Positions 1 through 5,561 of a stretch of 5,561 bases of DNA are shown here, piece after piece (positions within the stretch are counted from its first letter, which is position 1; each line of letters starts with the position of its first letter). Origin of the DNA: Thermodesulfobacteriota bacterium. Lineage in GTDB: Bacteria; Desulfobacterota; RBG-13-43-22. Location of the stretch: positions 1 through 5,561 of the forward strand of contig JALOOY010000143.1 of NCBI GenBank assembly GCA_025454185.1. Direction: 5' to 3'. The notes beneath the pieces are model-generated. The model was not told the origin of the DNA. It made no database searches and worked only from the letters and a program-made list of their open reading frames with translations. The position numbers were made by a program, and so were the translations under genes.

Positions 1-1329
1 GGTTATCGGGTCAGCGGTTCGGACCTCCGGGAAACCGACATCACCCGCCGGCTCCGTTCCCTGGGCGGGGTCGTCTTCCTGGAGCATCGGGCCGAGCACA
101 TCGAAGGGGCCGAGGTGGTGGTCACCTCTTCGGCCGTACGGCCTGACAATCCCGAGGTCCTGGCCGCCCGTCAGGCCCTGCTCCCGGTCATCCCCCGGGC
201 CGAGATGCTGGCGGAACTGATGCGCTTGAAGTATGGGATCGCCGTCGCGGGGGCCCACGGAAAAACCACCACCACATCCATGGTGGCCGCCGTCCTGGCC
301 GCGGGGGAACTGGACCCGACCGTGGTTATCGGCGGCCGACTCGACATCTGGGGCGGGACCAACGCCCGCCTGGGTCAGGGGTCTTTTCTGGTGGCCGAGG
401 CCGATGAAAGCGACGGTTCCTTCCTCCATCTGTCGCCCACCATCGCCATCGTTACCAACATCGACCGGGAGCATATGGATTTTTATAAGGATATGGAGCA
501 GATCCGGGAAACGTTCCTGGCCTTCCTGAATCGGCTGCCCTTTTACGGGCTGGCCATCCTCTGCTTGGATGATCCCCAGTTGCCCGGGCTCATTCCCCTG
601 ATCAAAAAAAGATACCGCACCTACGGCTTGAGCGCCCAGGCCGACCTGCAGGCCCGGGAGGTCAAACAGAGCGGCCTGGTTACCTCCTATCGCTTCTTCA
701 GCAGCGGCCGGGAATGGGGCGAAATTAGCTTTAAACTACCGGGAATCCACAATGTCTACAACTCCCTGGCCGCGCTGGCCGTAGGCCTGGAGCTGGAAGT
801 CCCTTTTGAAAAAATCCAGGAAGCCTTCAGGACCCTGGGGGGCGTACAGAGACGTTTTCAGATCCGGGGAGAATACGGGGGAGCCACCGTCCTGGACGAC
901 TACGGCCATCACCCCACGGAAATACGGGCCACCTTGAACGCGGTCCGAGGCTGCTGGCCGAATCGCCGGATCACGGTCCTCTTTCAACCCCACCGCTACA
1001 CCCGGACCCAGGCCCTGTTCGACGAATTTACCACCTCTTTCTACCAGGCGGACCACCTACTGGTCTTGCCCGTCTATGGAGCCGGGGAAGACCCGCTGCC
1101 GGGCGTAGATTCGGGGAACCTTCTCGAGGCCATCAAAGCCAAAGGGCACCGGGAAGCGGTCGGCCTGTCCGGCCCCGGCGAGGCCCTCGGTTATCTCAGA
1201 GGACACCTGCACCCCGGAGATATCCTGGTCACCCTGGGGGCCGGCGATGTATGGAAGATAGGAGCGGAGCTTGTCTCCAGACCGGAGGATACTGAAGCGT
1301 CTGGCGGAGGTTTGCCCGGGTCGGGTTAA
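1..1329 (+). CDS. murC: UDP-N-acetylmuramate--L-alanine ligase MurC (5' truncated)
   Basis: Cytoplasmic Mur ligase that uses ATP to join L-alanine to UDP-MurNAc, the first step in building the peptidoglycan stem peptide. The frame is open from base 1, so the gene begins upstream; 442 codons are visible and roughly 25-35 residues are missing, including the N-terminal GxGGxGMS nucleotide-like loop. Visible residues 1-9 (GYRVSGSDL) are the usual continuation of that Rossmann domain. The ATP P-loop GAHGKTTTT lies at visible residues 84-92 (bases 250-276). EADESDGSF is at 133-141, the central-domain HNVYN at 250-254, DDYGHHPTEI at 299-308, FQPHRYTRT at 328-336 and the C-terminal LGAGDVWKIG at 412-421. 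These identify MurC rather than MurD, MurE, MurF or Mpl. The last residues after the conserved core form a Gly-rich tail, encoded where the gene overlaps murB by 59 nt. All diagnostic motifs look intact. Confidence 0.97.
   Translation, partial: GYRVSGSDLRETDITRRLRSLGGVVFLEHRAEHIEGAEVVVTSSAVRPDNPEVLAARQALLPVIPRAEMLAELMRLKYGIAVAGAHGKTTTTSMVAAVLAAGELDPTVVIGGRLDIWGGTNARLGQGSFLVAEADESDGSFLHLSPTIAIVTNIDREHMDFYKDMEQIRETFLAFLNRLPFYGLAILCLDDPQLPGLIPLIKKRYRTYGLSAQADLQAREVKQSGLVTSYRFFSSGREWGEISFKLPGIHNVYNSLAALAVGLELEVPFEKIQEAFRTLGGVQRRFQIRGEYGGATVLDDYGHHPTEIRATLNAVRGCWPNRRITVLFQPHRYTRTQALFDEFTTSFYQADHLLVLPVYGAGEDPLPGVDSGNLLEAIKAKGHREAVGLSGPGEALGYLRGHLHPGDILVTLGAGDVWKIGAELVSRPEDTEASGGGLPGSG
1260..1264 (+). 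promoter_or_regulatory. Ribosome-binding site for murB
   Basis: AGGAG sits 6 nt upstream of the TTG at 1271, inside the murC coding sequence. It supports the TTG as the true murB start. The nearest in-frame ATG upstream (1247) runs into a TAG at 1259-1261 after four codons, so the gene cannot start earlier. Confidence 0.7.
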
Positions 1330-2233
1330 GGTTGCCGAACCCCTGGCCCCCTTCACCACCTGGAAGATCGGCGGCCCGGCCCAATGGCTGGCTGCACCGC
1401 AGGACCTGGAGGAGCTCAGGCGGCTTCTGGCGCTGTTGACCGGCATGGGCCGGCCCTGGCATATCCTGGGCCGGGGCAGCAACGTGTTGATCGGTGATCG
1501 GGGAGTGGCCGGAGCGGTGATTTACCTCGGGCCGCCCTGGTCCTGGATCAGGGTCCGGAAACGCTTCCGGCACACCGTGCACCTGGAGGTGGGGGCCGGG
1601 ACCCCCCTGCCGGCCATGGTGCGCTACGGGTTGCGGCATGGGCTGACCGGCCTGGAATTCCTGGCCGGCATCCCGGGCTCGGCCGGTGGAGCCTGGGCCA
1701 TGAACGCCGGGAGCCACGGTCGGGAAATGGGCGAGGTGACTCTGGCCCTGGCCTTGGTCGCCGCGGACGGGCAGCGGACCCGACCGGGCCGCAAGGCACT
1801 GGCTTTCGGCTATCGCCGCCTGGATCTGGATCCGGGGTCCGTGATCGTGGGAGGGGTGCTGCGGGCCGGCCTGGGGAGCAAAACGGAGGTGGCCCGGCAG
1901 GTGCAGGAGCTGCTCCGCCGTCGAAAAAAGACGCAACCCTGGCAAGAGCCGAGTGGCGGGTCCGTTTTCCGCAATCCTTCCGGAGACTCGGCCGGCCGAT
2001 TGATCGAGGCGGCCGGCTGTAAGGGTTGGGCCCGGGGGGAGGCCCGGGTTTCGGAAAAACATGCCAACTTTATCATCAACCGGGGCCGGGCCCGGGCCCG
2101 GGACGTGCTGTCCCTGATGGCGGCGGTGCGCCAACGGGTTTATGAACACAGCGGGGTCCTATTGGAGCCGGAGGTGCGTTTGTGGGGCTGCACCCTTCCC
2201 GAACCGGTTCGCAGACCCGGCAGCAGCTTGTAG
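1271..2233 (+). CDS. murB: UDP-N-acetylenolpyruvoylglucosamine reductase MurB (type II-like)
   Basis: Cytoplasmic FAD enzyme that uses NADPH to reduce UDP-GlcNAc-enolpyruvate to UDP-MurNAc, the substrate of MurC. The protein is 320 residues. The FAD-binding N-terminal part shows TTWKIGGPAQ (29-38), GRGSNVLIGDRG (67-78) and GIPGSAGGAWAMNAGS (133-148). FGYR (179-182) supplies the substrate-binding Arg182. GSVFRNP (230-236) carries the probable proton donor Ser231. LEPEVRLWG (298-306) carries Glu301. The R-S-E spacing (49 and 70 residues) and the length fit the shorter type II (Staphylococcus-like) family better than the E. coli type I enzyme; that assignment is from memory. The start is TTG at 1271: an in-frame TAG at 1259 blocks extension, there is no ATG or GTG before the conserved TTWKIGG, and AGGAG is well placed. 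The gene overlaps murC by 59 nt, which suggests translational coupling. The TAG stop is part of the ftsQ ribosome-binding site. Confidence 0.96.
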   Translation: MSPDRRILKRLAEVCPGRVKVAEPLAPFTTWKIGGPAQWLAAPQDLEELRRLLALLTGMGRPWHILGRGSNVLIGDRGVAGAVIYLGPPWSWIRVRKRFRHTVHLEVGAGTPLPAMVRYGLRHGLTGLEFLAGIPGSAGGAWAMNAGSHGREMGEVTLALALVAADGQRTRPGRKALAFGYRRLDLDPGSVIVGGVLRAGLGSKTEVARQVQELLRRRKKTQPWQEPSGGSVFRNPSGDSAGRLIEAAGCKGWARGEARVSEKHANFIINRGRARARDVLSLMAAVRQRVYEHSGVLLEPEVRLWGCTLPEPVRRPGSSL

Positions 2234-2237
2234 GAGG
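2232..2237 (+). promoter_or_regulatory. Ribosome-binding site for ftsQ, overlapping the murB stop
   Basis: A full AGGAGG lies 5 nt before the ftsQ ATG at 2243. Its first two bases are the last two bases of the murB TAG stop (2231-2233), so ribosomes terminating on murB sit directly on the ftsQ initiation site. Confidence 0.85.
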
Positions 2238-2242
2238 AAACC

Positions 2243-3106
2243 ATGTATCTGGGGAAAACCAGGCTGGGTGCAACCGGCCGGAACGTATATCAAAGGTCCC
2301 TGCGGGATGGCGGTCCGGGCTGGTTTCAGCGGATCTGGCACCATTTCTGGATCGGCTCTATTATCGTCATGGTCCTGGCCGGCTTGAGTCTGACTCTGCT
2401 GATCGGCTACCTGGTGGCCCTGTCGGCCCCTTTTTTCCGTTTAGAGGACGTGAGCATCCAGGGCAACCGCCGGGTCTCCCAGGTGGAGCTGCTGCAAAAA
2501 GGGGGGCTGGAAGACAAGGTGAATATCCTGGCCCTCAATCTGCGGGAGGTCAAGAAAAGGCTGGAGGCCGTCCCTTGGATCAAGACGGTGCACCTGCGCC
2601 GGGAACTCCCGAACAAGCTGGTGGTCCTGGTGGAGGAACGGGAACCCCTCAGCCTGGTCCTTTTCAGCCGGGGCCTGTATTTCCTGGATGCGGAAGGGCG
2701 GCCCTTCAAAAAGGCCGACCGTCAGGAAACCGCCAGTCTGCCGGTGGTTACCGGATTGCAGGCGGGGGACTGGCAGGAAGGCGGTCGTCTGGCGCCCGGG
2801 ATCCTGCAGGACCTATTGCTGTTGCAAGCATCGCTGGCCCGGGGAAAGGACCCCCTGTACCCGGAAAAACTCTCGGAGATTCACGTGGATCCCGATTGCG
2901 GCTATTCCCTGTATACCCTGGATCGGGGGGTGCGGATCACCCTGGGGCAGGAAGACCTGAAAAACCGTCTGCTCCGCCTGGAACGGGTGTGGTCCGGTCT
3001 GCAAGGCCGGCCGGACCTCTTTCAACTTCGGGGCATTTCCCTGCAGTACGGCCAGCGGATCGTCGTTCACGGTCTGCGGCCCACGGCGGGAGAGAAAAAA
3101 AGCTGA
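2243..3106 (+). CDS. ftsQ: Cell division protein FtsQ (POTRA domain)
   Basis: Bitopic inner-membrane divisome protein. In the family it links the early cytoplasmic ring proteins to FtsB/FtsL and the septal synthase FtsW/FtsI. The 287-residue product has a short basic cytoplasmic N-terminus (1-35, with several Arg and Lys) and one hydrophobic membrane segment at about 36-60. A POTRA-type domain follows at about 64-133: FFRLEDVSIQGNRRVS, then ILALNLREVKKRLEAVPWI, then a strand LRRELPNKLVVLVEERE, the typical FtsQ/DivIB pattern. The rest (about 134-277) is the periplasmic FtsQ domain, with GLYFLDAEGRPF at 144-155. The positive-inside arrangement fits a cytoplasmic N-terminus. Start ATG has a consensus Shine-Dalgarno. 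The position between murB and ftsA is the usual one. Sequence conservation in this family is low, so the call rests on domain layout and neighbours. The stop TGA overlaps an ATG (TGATG) at the junction with ftsA. Confidence 0.93.
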   Translation: MYLGKTRLGATGRNVYQRSLRDGGPGWFQRIWHHFWIGSIIVMVLAGLSLTLLIGYLVALSAPFFRLEDVSIQGNRRVSQVELLQKGGLEDKVNILALNLREVKKRLEAVPWIKTVHLRRELPNKLVVLVEEREPLSLVLFSRGLYFLDAEGRPFKKADRQETASLPVVTGLQAGDWQEGGRLAPGILQDLLLLQASLARGKDPLYPEKLSEIHVDPDCGYSLYTLDRGVRITLGQEDLKNRLLRLERVWSGLQGRPDLFQLRGISLQYGQRIVVHGLRPTAGEKKS

Positions 3107-3174
3107 TGGACCGTTTCGAAAACAGCCGCCCGTCAACGGAAAAGGGAGGGACCGCCCTTTGGAATCCAACCTGA
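3106..3174 (+). CDS. Possible 22-residue linking peptide between ftsQ and ftsA
   Basis: An ATG overlaps the ftsQ stop by one base (TGATG, 3104-3108) and opens a 22-codon frame ending at TGA 3172-3174, 13 nt past the first base of the ftsA start codon. The peptide is hydrophilic with no recognisable domain. A weak purine stretch (GGGAGAG, 3088-3094) precedes it. Ribosomes restarting here would travel through the ftsA ribosome-binding site and start. This may be a coupling device, a chance frame, or the remnant of an ftsA N-terminus in another frame. I see no direct evidence that the peptide is made. Confidence 0.25.
   Translation: MDRFENSRPSTEKGGTALWNPT
3141..3160 (+). promoter_or_regulatory. 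Inverted repeat covering the ftsA ribosome-binding site and start
   Basis: AAAGGG (3141-3146) is perfectly complementary to CCCTTT (3155-3160), giving a 6-bp stem with an 8-nt loop. An alternative fold pairs AGGG (3147-3150) with CCCT (3155-3158) around ACCG. Either form involves the GGAGG and at least the first base of the TTG start of ftsA. In RNA this could hold ftsA initiation down unless ribosomes arriving from ftsQ open it. The stem is short, so this is only a candidate. Confidence 0.35.
3145..3149 (+). promoter_or_regulatory. Ribosome-binding site for ftsA
   Basis: GGAGG lies 9 nt before the TTG at 3159. It supports this codon as the start: no ATG, GTG or TTG occurs in frame between the ftsQ stop and 3159, and the next in-frame ATG (3255) would remove the first phosphate-binding motif. 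Confidence 0.7.
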
Positions 3175-4385
3175 TCGTAGGTCTGGACATCGGTACGACC
3201 AAAATCTGCGCCGTGGTGGGGGAAGTCTCCGCCGGCGGGGTCGATATCATCGGCATGGGCACCCACCCGTCCGTGGGCTTGCGTAAAGGCGTGGTGGTCA
3301 ACATCGAGAGCACGGTGAATTCCATCAAAAAAGCGGTGGAAGAGGCGGAATTGATGGCCGGCTGCGAAATAACCTCGGTCTACGCCGGGATCGCCGGCGG
3401 TCATATCAAGGGCTTCAACAGCCACGGAGTGATCGCCGTCAAGAGCCGGGAGGTCACCCGTAGTGACATCGAGCGGGTCATTGATGCCGCCAAGGCCATC
3501 GCCATCCCCCTGGACCGGGAGGTCATCCATATTCTTCCCCAGGAATTCATCGTCGATGACCAGGACGGCATCCAGGATCCCCTGGGTATGGCCGGGGTCC
3601 GGCTGGAGGTCAAGGTCCACATCATCACCGGCGCGGTCACCTCGGCCCAGAATATTATCCGCTGCGCCAACAAGGCCGGCCTGGATGTGTGCGACATCGT
3701 GCTGGAATCCATCGCCTCCAGCGAGACGGTGCTGACGCCGGAAGAAAAGGAGCTGGGGGCGGTCCTGATCGACTTCGGCGGCGGGACCACCGATCTGGCC
3801 ATTTTTTCCAACAACAGCATCAAACATACGGCCGTCCTGGCCCTGGGGGGAAACAACCTGACCAACGACATTGCTGTGGGACTGCGCACCCCGCACCAGG
3901 CCGCCGAACGGATCAAGAAAATGCACGGGAGCTGTCTCAGTTCCATGATCAGCAAGGAGGAAACTCTGGAGGTGCCCAGCGTGGGCGGGCGCAAACCGCG
4001 CATGATCTCCCGCCAGATTCTGGGGGAAATCCTGGAACCCCGGGTCGAGGAAATCTTCACCCTGGTCAACCGGGAAATCCTGCGCTCCGGTTTTGGCGAT
4101 CTGGTGGCCTCGGGGGTGGTGGTCACCGGCGGCGCCTCCCTCATGGACGGTATCCCGGAACTGGCCGAGCAGATCTTCAACCTGCCCTGCCGCCGCGGCT
4201 ATCCCCAGGGCTTCGGCGGCATCACCGACGTGGTCAACAACCCCATGTACGCCACGGCGGTGGGGCTGACGCTCTACGGGGCCCGTTCGCTTCCCCGGAA
4301 AAAATTTCGCATCCGGGACCACAACATATTTTTCCGGGTCATGGAACGAATGAAAAAATGGTTCAAGGAATTCATGGTACTATAA
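3159..4385 (+). CDS. ftsA: Cell division protein FtsA
   Basis: Actin-family ATPase that tethers FtsZ filaments to the inner membrane and recruits downstream divisome proteins. The 408-residue product starts almost directly at the actin fold: phosphate-1 motif GLDIGTTKICAVVGE (8-22), followed by THPSVGLRKGVVVNIEST (35-52). The FtsA-specific 1C/SHS2 region lies at about 84-165 and includes VIHILPQEFIVDD (122-134). Phosphate-2 motif DFGGGTTDLAIF is at 205-216, LALGGNNLTNDIAVGL at 227-242 and the adenosine motif VVTGGASLMDGI at 321-332. The C-terminus (about 391-408, rich in Phe, Met, Lys, Arg and Trp) is an amphipathic helix of the membrane-targeting type. Length is near the family norm and all motifs are intact. 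Start is TTG with GGAGG 9 nt upstream. The 3' end contains a TATAAT overlapping the stop codon that may help drive ftsZ. Confidence 0.97.
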   Translation: MESNLIVGLDIGTTKICAVVGEVSAGGVDIIGMGTHPSVGLRKGVVVNIESTVNSIKKAVEEAELMAGCEITSVYAGIAGGHIKGFNSHGVIAVKSREVTRSDIERVIDAAKAIAIPLDREVIHILPQEFIVDDQDGIQDPLGMAGVRLEVKVHIITGAVTSAQNIIRCANKAGLDVCDIVLESIASSETVLTPEEKELGAVLIDFGGGTTDLAIFSNNSIKHTAVLALGGNNLTNDIAVGLRTPHQAAERIKKMHGSCLSSMISKEETLEVPSVGGRKPRMISRQILGEILEPRVEEIFTLVNREILRSGFGDLVASGVVVTGGASLMDGIPELAEQIFNLPCRRGYPQGFGGITDVVNNPMYATAVGLTLYGARSLPRKKFRIRDHNIFFRVMERMKKWFKEFMVL

Positions 4386-4386
4386 T
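4381..4386 (+). promoter_or_regulatory. Candidate -10 element for an ftsZ promoter
   Basis: A perfect sigma-70 TATAAT overlaps the ftsA stop (TAA 4383-4385) in a locally AT-rich patch of a GC-rich region, 88 nt before the ftsZ start. No good -35 hexamer is found at 16-18 nt spacing (the 17-nt position reads ATGGTT), and no TG extends the -10. It is therefore a partial match only, and the AT-rich context could be chance. Confidence 0.3.
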
Positions 4387-4405
4387 TTTTATTGGCCTGC
4401 GGGGC

Positions 4406-4435
4406 AAAAAGGGGATTGACCGGACGCCTCTTTTT
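4406..4435 (+). other. Imperfect stem-loop in the ftsA-ftsZ gap
   Basis: AAAAAGGGG (4406-4414) can pair with CCTCTTTTT (4427-4435) as nine pairs including one G-U, around a 12-nt loop. It ends in a T-run (4431-4436) and so looks like a weak intrinsic terminator or attenuator. Only about four pairs are G-rich, and ftsZ follows closely, so full termination here is unlikely. It might instead partly attenuate transcription or stabilise a processed ftsZ mRNA end. Confidence 0.25.
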
Positions 4436-4444
4436 TGGTTAAAC
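4416..4444 (+). promoter_or_regulatory. Second weak candidate promoter for ftsZ
   Basis: TTGACC (4416-4421, five of six bases of the -35 consensus) is followed after 17 nt by TTAAAC (4439-4444, three of six bases of the -10 consensus). Transcription would begin near 4451, leaving a short leader with the ftsZ ribosome-binding site. The poor -10 makes this tentative. Confidence 0.2.
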
Positions 4445-4460
4445 AGATACAGTGACAGGG

Positions 4461-4465
4461 GGAGG
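4461..4465 (+). promoter_or_regulatory. Ribosome-binding site for ftsZ
   Basis: GGAGG within a long purine run (4457-4470) lies 8 nt before the ATG at 4474. An in-frame TGA at 4453-4455 rules out an earlier start. The strong site and ATG contrast with the TTG start of ftsA and fit the need for much more FtsZ than FtsA. Confidence 0.85.
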
Positions 4466-4473
4466 AGAAGCGC

Positions 4474-5561
4474 ATGAAAATTGAGTTGGTCGAAACCGAG
4501 GAACGGCCCGTTCAGAAAGCCAAGATCAAGGTGATCGGCATCGGTGGCGGGGGAACCAACGCCGTCAACAATATGATTCAGTCGGACCTGCGGGGGGTGG
4601 ACTTTATTTCCGCCAATACCGATGTCCAGTCCCTGGCCTCGTCCCTGGCCGATGTGCGCCTGCAACTGGGCACCAGTTCCACCGGGGGTCTGGGCGCGGG
4701 GGCCAATCCGGAAATCGGCCGCCAGGCCACCATGGAGGATGCGGAGAAAATACGGCAACAACTGGAAGGCAGCAACATGGTCTTTATCACCGCCGGCATG
4801 GGCGGAGGCACCGGCACCGGCGGGGCCCCGATTCTGGCCCAGATCAGCAAAGAGCTGGGCGCCCTCACGGTGGCCGTGGTCACCAAGCCCTTTCATTTTG
4901 AAGGCCAGAAGAGGCTCAAACAGGCCGAGGAAGGAATCCGGGAACTGCGGCAGGCCGTGGATACCCTCATCACCATTCCCAACGACCGTCTTATTTCCCT
5001 GGCCACCAAGAAGGCCTCCTTCCTGGAAATGCTCAAAAAAGCCGACGAGGTATTGCTCTATGCCGTCAAGGGGATCTCGGACCTGATCACCATCCCCGGG
5101 TTGATCAACCTGGATTTTGCCGATGTGCGGACCATCATGGCCGAAATGGGCGTGGCCTTGATGGGGACCGGCCTGGCCAGCGGCGAGAACCGGGCGCTGG
5201 AGGCCGCCCAAAAGGCCATTTCCAGCCCCCTGCTGGAGGACATCACCATCGCCGGGGCCCGGGCCGTGCTGATGAACATTACCGCCAGTTCCTCCCTGGG
5301 CTTTGAAGAGGTCACCGAGGCCTCCTCCTTGATCCAGAAGGAAGTCCATGAAGAGGCCAACATTATCTGGGGCACGGCTATCGACGAATCCATGGGCGAA
5401 GAACTGCGGATCACCGTCATCGCCACCGGGATCAACTCCCAGGACGAGCGGGTCATGGTGGATCTGGAGCGCATCCGGCCCACCATGGTGGAACTCAAGA
5501 AGGACCGGCCGGAAGATCGGGAAACACCGACCTTTATCCGCCGGGGAATCGAAGTGGAAAA
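4474..5561 (+). CDS. ftsZ: Cell division protein FtsZ (3' truncated)
   Basis: Tubulin-like GTPase that polymerises at mid-cell into the ring organising the divisome. The frame is open to the window end, with 362 complete codons and two bases of the next. A short N-terminal extension (1-16) precedes KIKVIGIGGGGTNAVNNM (17-34), the first nucleotide-binding loop. NTDVQSL is at 48-54, GLGAGANPEIG at 72-82, and the tubulin signature GGGTGTG at 110-116. VVTKPFHFEG is at 135-144. The T7 loop NLDFADVRTIM is at 212-222, with the catalytic acids Asp214 and Asp217 that complete the GTPase site of the neighbouring subunit. The core ends near RITVIATGI (312-320). A charged stretch (about 321-350) leads to TPTFIRRG (351-358), which resembles the conserved C-terminal peptide that binds FtsA and other partners. 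The true end lies beyond the window. The start is fixed by an upstream in-frame TGA and a strong Shine-Dalgarno. Confidence 0.98.
   Translation, partial: MKIELVETEERPVQKAKIKVIGIGGGGTNAVNNMIQSDLRGVDFISANTDVQSLASSLADVRLQLGTSSTGGLGAGANPEIGRQATMEDAEKIRQQLEGSNMVFITAGMGGGTGTGGAPILAQISKELGALTVAVVTKPFHFEGQKRLKQAEEGIRELRQAVDTLITIPNDRLISLATKKASFLEMLKKADEVLLYAVKGISDLITIPGLINLDFADVRTIMAEMGVALMGTGLASGENRALEAAQKAISSPLLEDITIAGARAVLMNITASSSLGFEEVTEASSLIQKEVHEEANIIWGTAIDESMGEELRITVIATGINSQDERVMVDLERIRPTMVELKKDRPEDRETPTFIRRGIEVE

Noticed and set aside
2028..2102. Clusters of CCCGGG/GGGCCC palindromes in murB, including a perfect 12-base palindrome at 2091-2102
   Set aside because: They fall on codons for Arg, Ala and Gly in a conserved MurB region and are explained by GC-rich codon choice. 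No spacing or symmetry suggests a binding array.
1229..2149. A 306-codon open frame antisense to murB
   Set aside because: Pro/Gly/His/Gln-rich shadow with no motif. The + strand frame encodes MurB with its catalytic residues in place.
3106..3161. A frameshift that would join the 22-codon frame to ftsA as a longer N-terminus
   Set aside because: FtsA already starts a few residues before its first phosphate motif, as is typical, and has its own ribosome-binding site. An added 18-20 residue extension is not needed, though a single-base sequencing error cannot be excluded from this sequence alone.
2182..3174. A 330-codon + strand open frame overlapping all of ftsQ
   Set aside because: Its translation is Gly/Pro/Arg-rich with no motif, and the alternative frame gives a clear FtsQ with a membrane segment and POTRA domain. 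Only its last 22 codons, from the ATG at 3106, are considered separately.
2937..4322. A 461-codon open frame antisense to ftsA
   Set aside because: Long antisense frames are expected opposite GC-rich genes with G/C-biased third positions. The translation is a low-complexity mix of His, Gly, Asp and Gln with no recognisable domain, while ftsA on the + strand is unambiguous.
4395..4405. GCC-TGCGG-GGC mini-hairpin just after ftsA
   Set aside because: Only three base pairs with no T-run next to it; too weak to call a terminator.
4372..5349. A 325-codon open frame antisense to ftsZ
   Set aside because: Same cause: a Gly/His/Gln-rich shadow of a highly conserved gene, with no family resemblance.

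Overview
The window is a GC-rich segment of a bacterial division and cell-wall (dcw) cluster. All genes are on the + strand, in the order murC (5'-truncated), murB, ftsQ, ftsA, ftsZ (3'-truncated). The proteins most resemble those of Desulfobacterota (the former Deltaproteobacteria). FtsA has the GLDIGTTKICAVVGEV and THPSVGLRKGVVVNIEST type of N-terminus that I associate with that group. FtsZ has the LEMLKKADEV...AVKGISDLI form of its central region. The lineage call rests on remembered family patterns, not on a search. A murC-murB-ftsQ-ftsA-ftsZ order without an intervening ddl also fits some members of that group.

Layout. Positions 1-1329 are most of murC (UDP-MurNAc-L-alanine ligase). murB (UDP-MurNAc dehydrogenase) starts at a TTG inside the 3' end of murC and runs 1271-2233. 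Its stop codon is embedded in the Shine-Dalgarno sequence of ftsQ (2243-3106). A 52-nt gap follows; it holds a 22-codon reading frame joined to the ftsQ stop as TGATG, and a small inverted repeat covering the ribosome-binding site and TTG start of ftsA (3159-4385). The 88-nt gap 4386-4473 is the longest non-coding stretch. It has a perfect TATAAT at its left edge, an imperfect A/U-rich stem-loop and a strong Shine-Dalgarno sequence for ftsZ, which runs from 4474 off the right end at 5561.

Together the genes link cytoplasmic peptidoglycan precursor synthesis (MurB makes UDP-MurNAc, MurC adds the first L-Ala) to the divisome: the FtsZ ring, its membrane tether FtsA, and FtsQ, which scaffolds the later periplasmic machinery. 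Tight spacing from murC to ftsA suggests one translationally coupled transcript. ftsZ is the only gene with room for its own promoter.

I found no mobile element, CRISPR array, RNA gene or evident new system. The observations worth a second look concern expression control (TTG starts, the ftsQ-ftsA junction, the ftsA-ftsZ gap) and a C-terminal-peptide-like motif unusually close to the FtsZ core.
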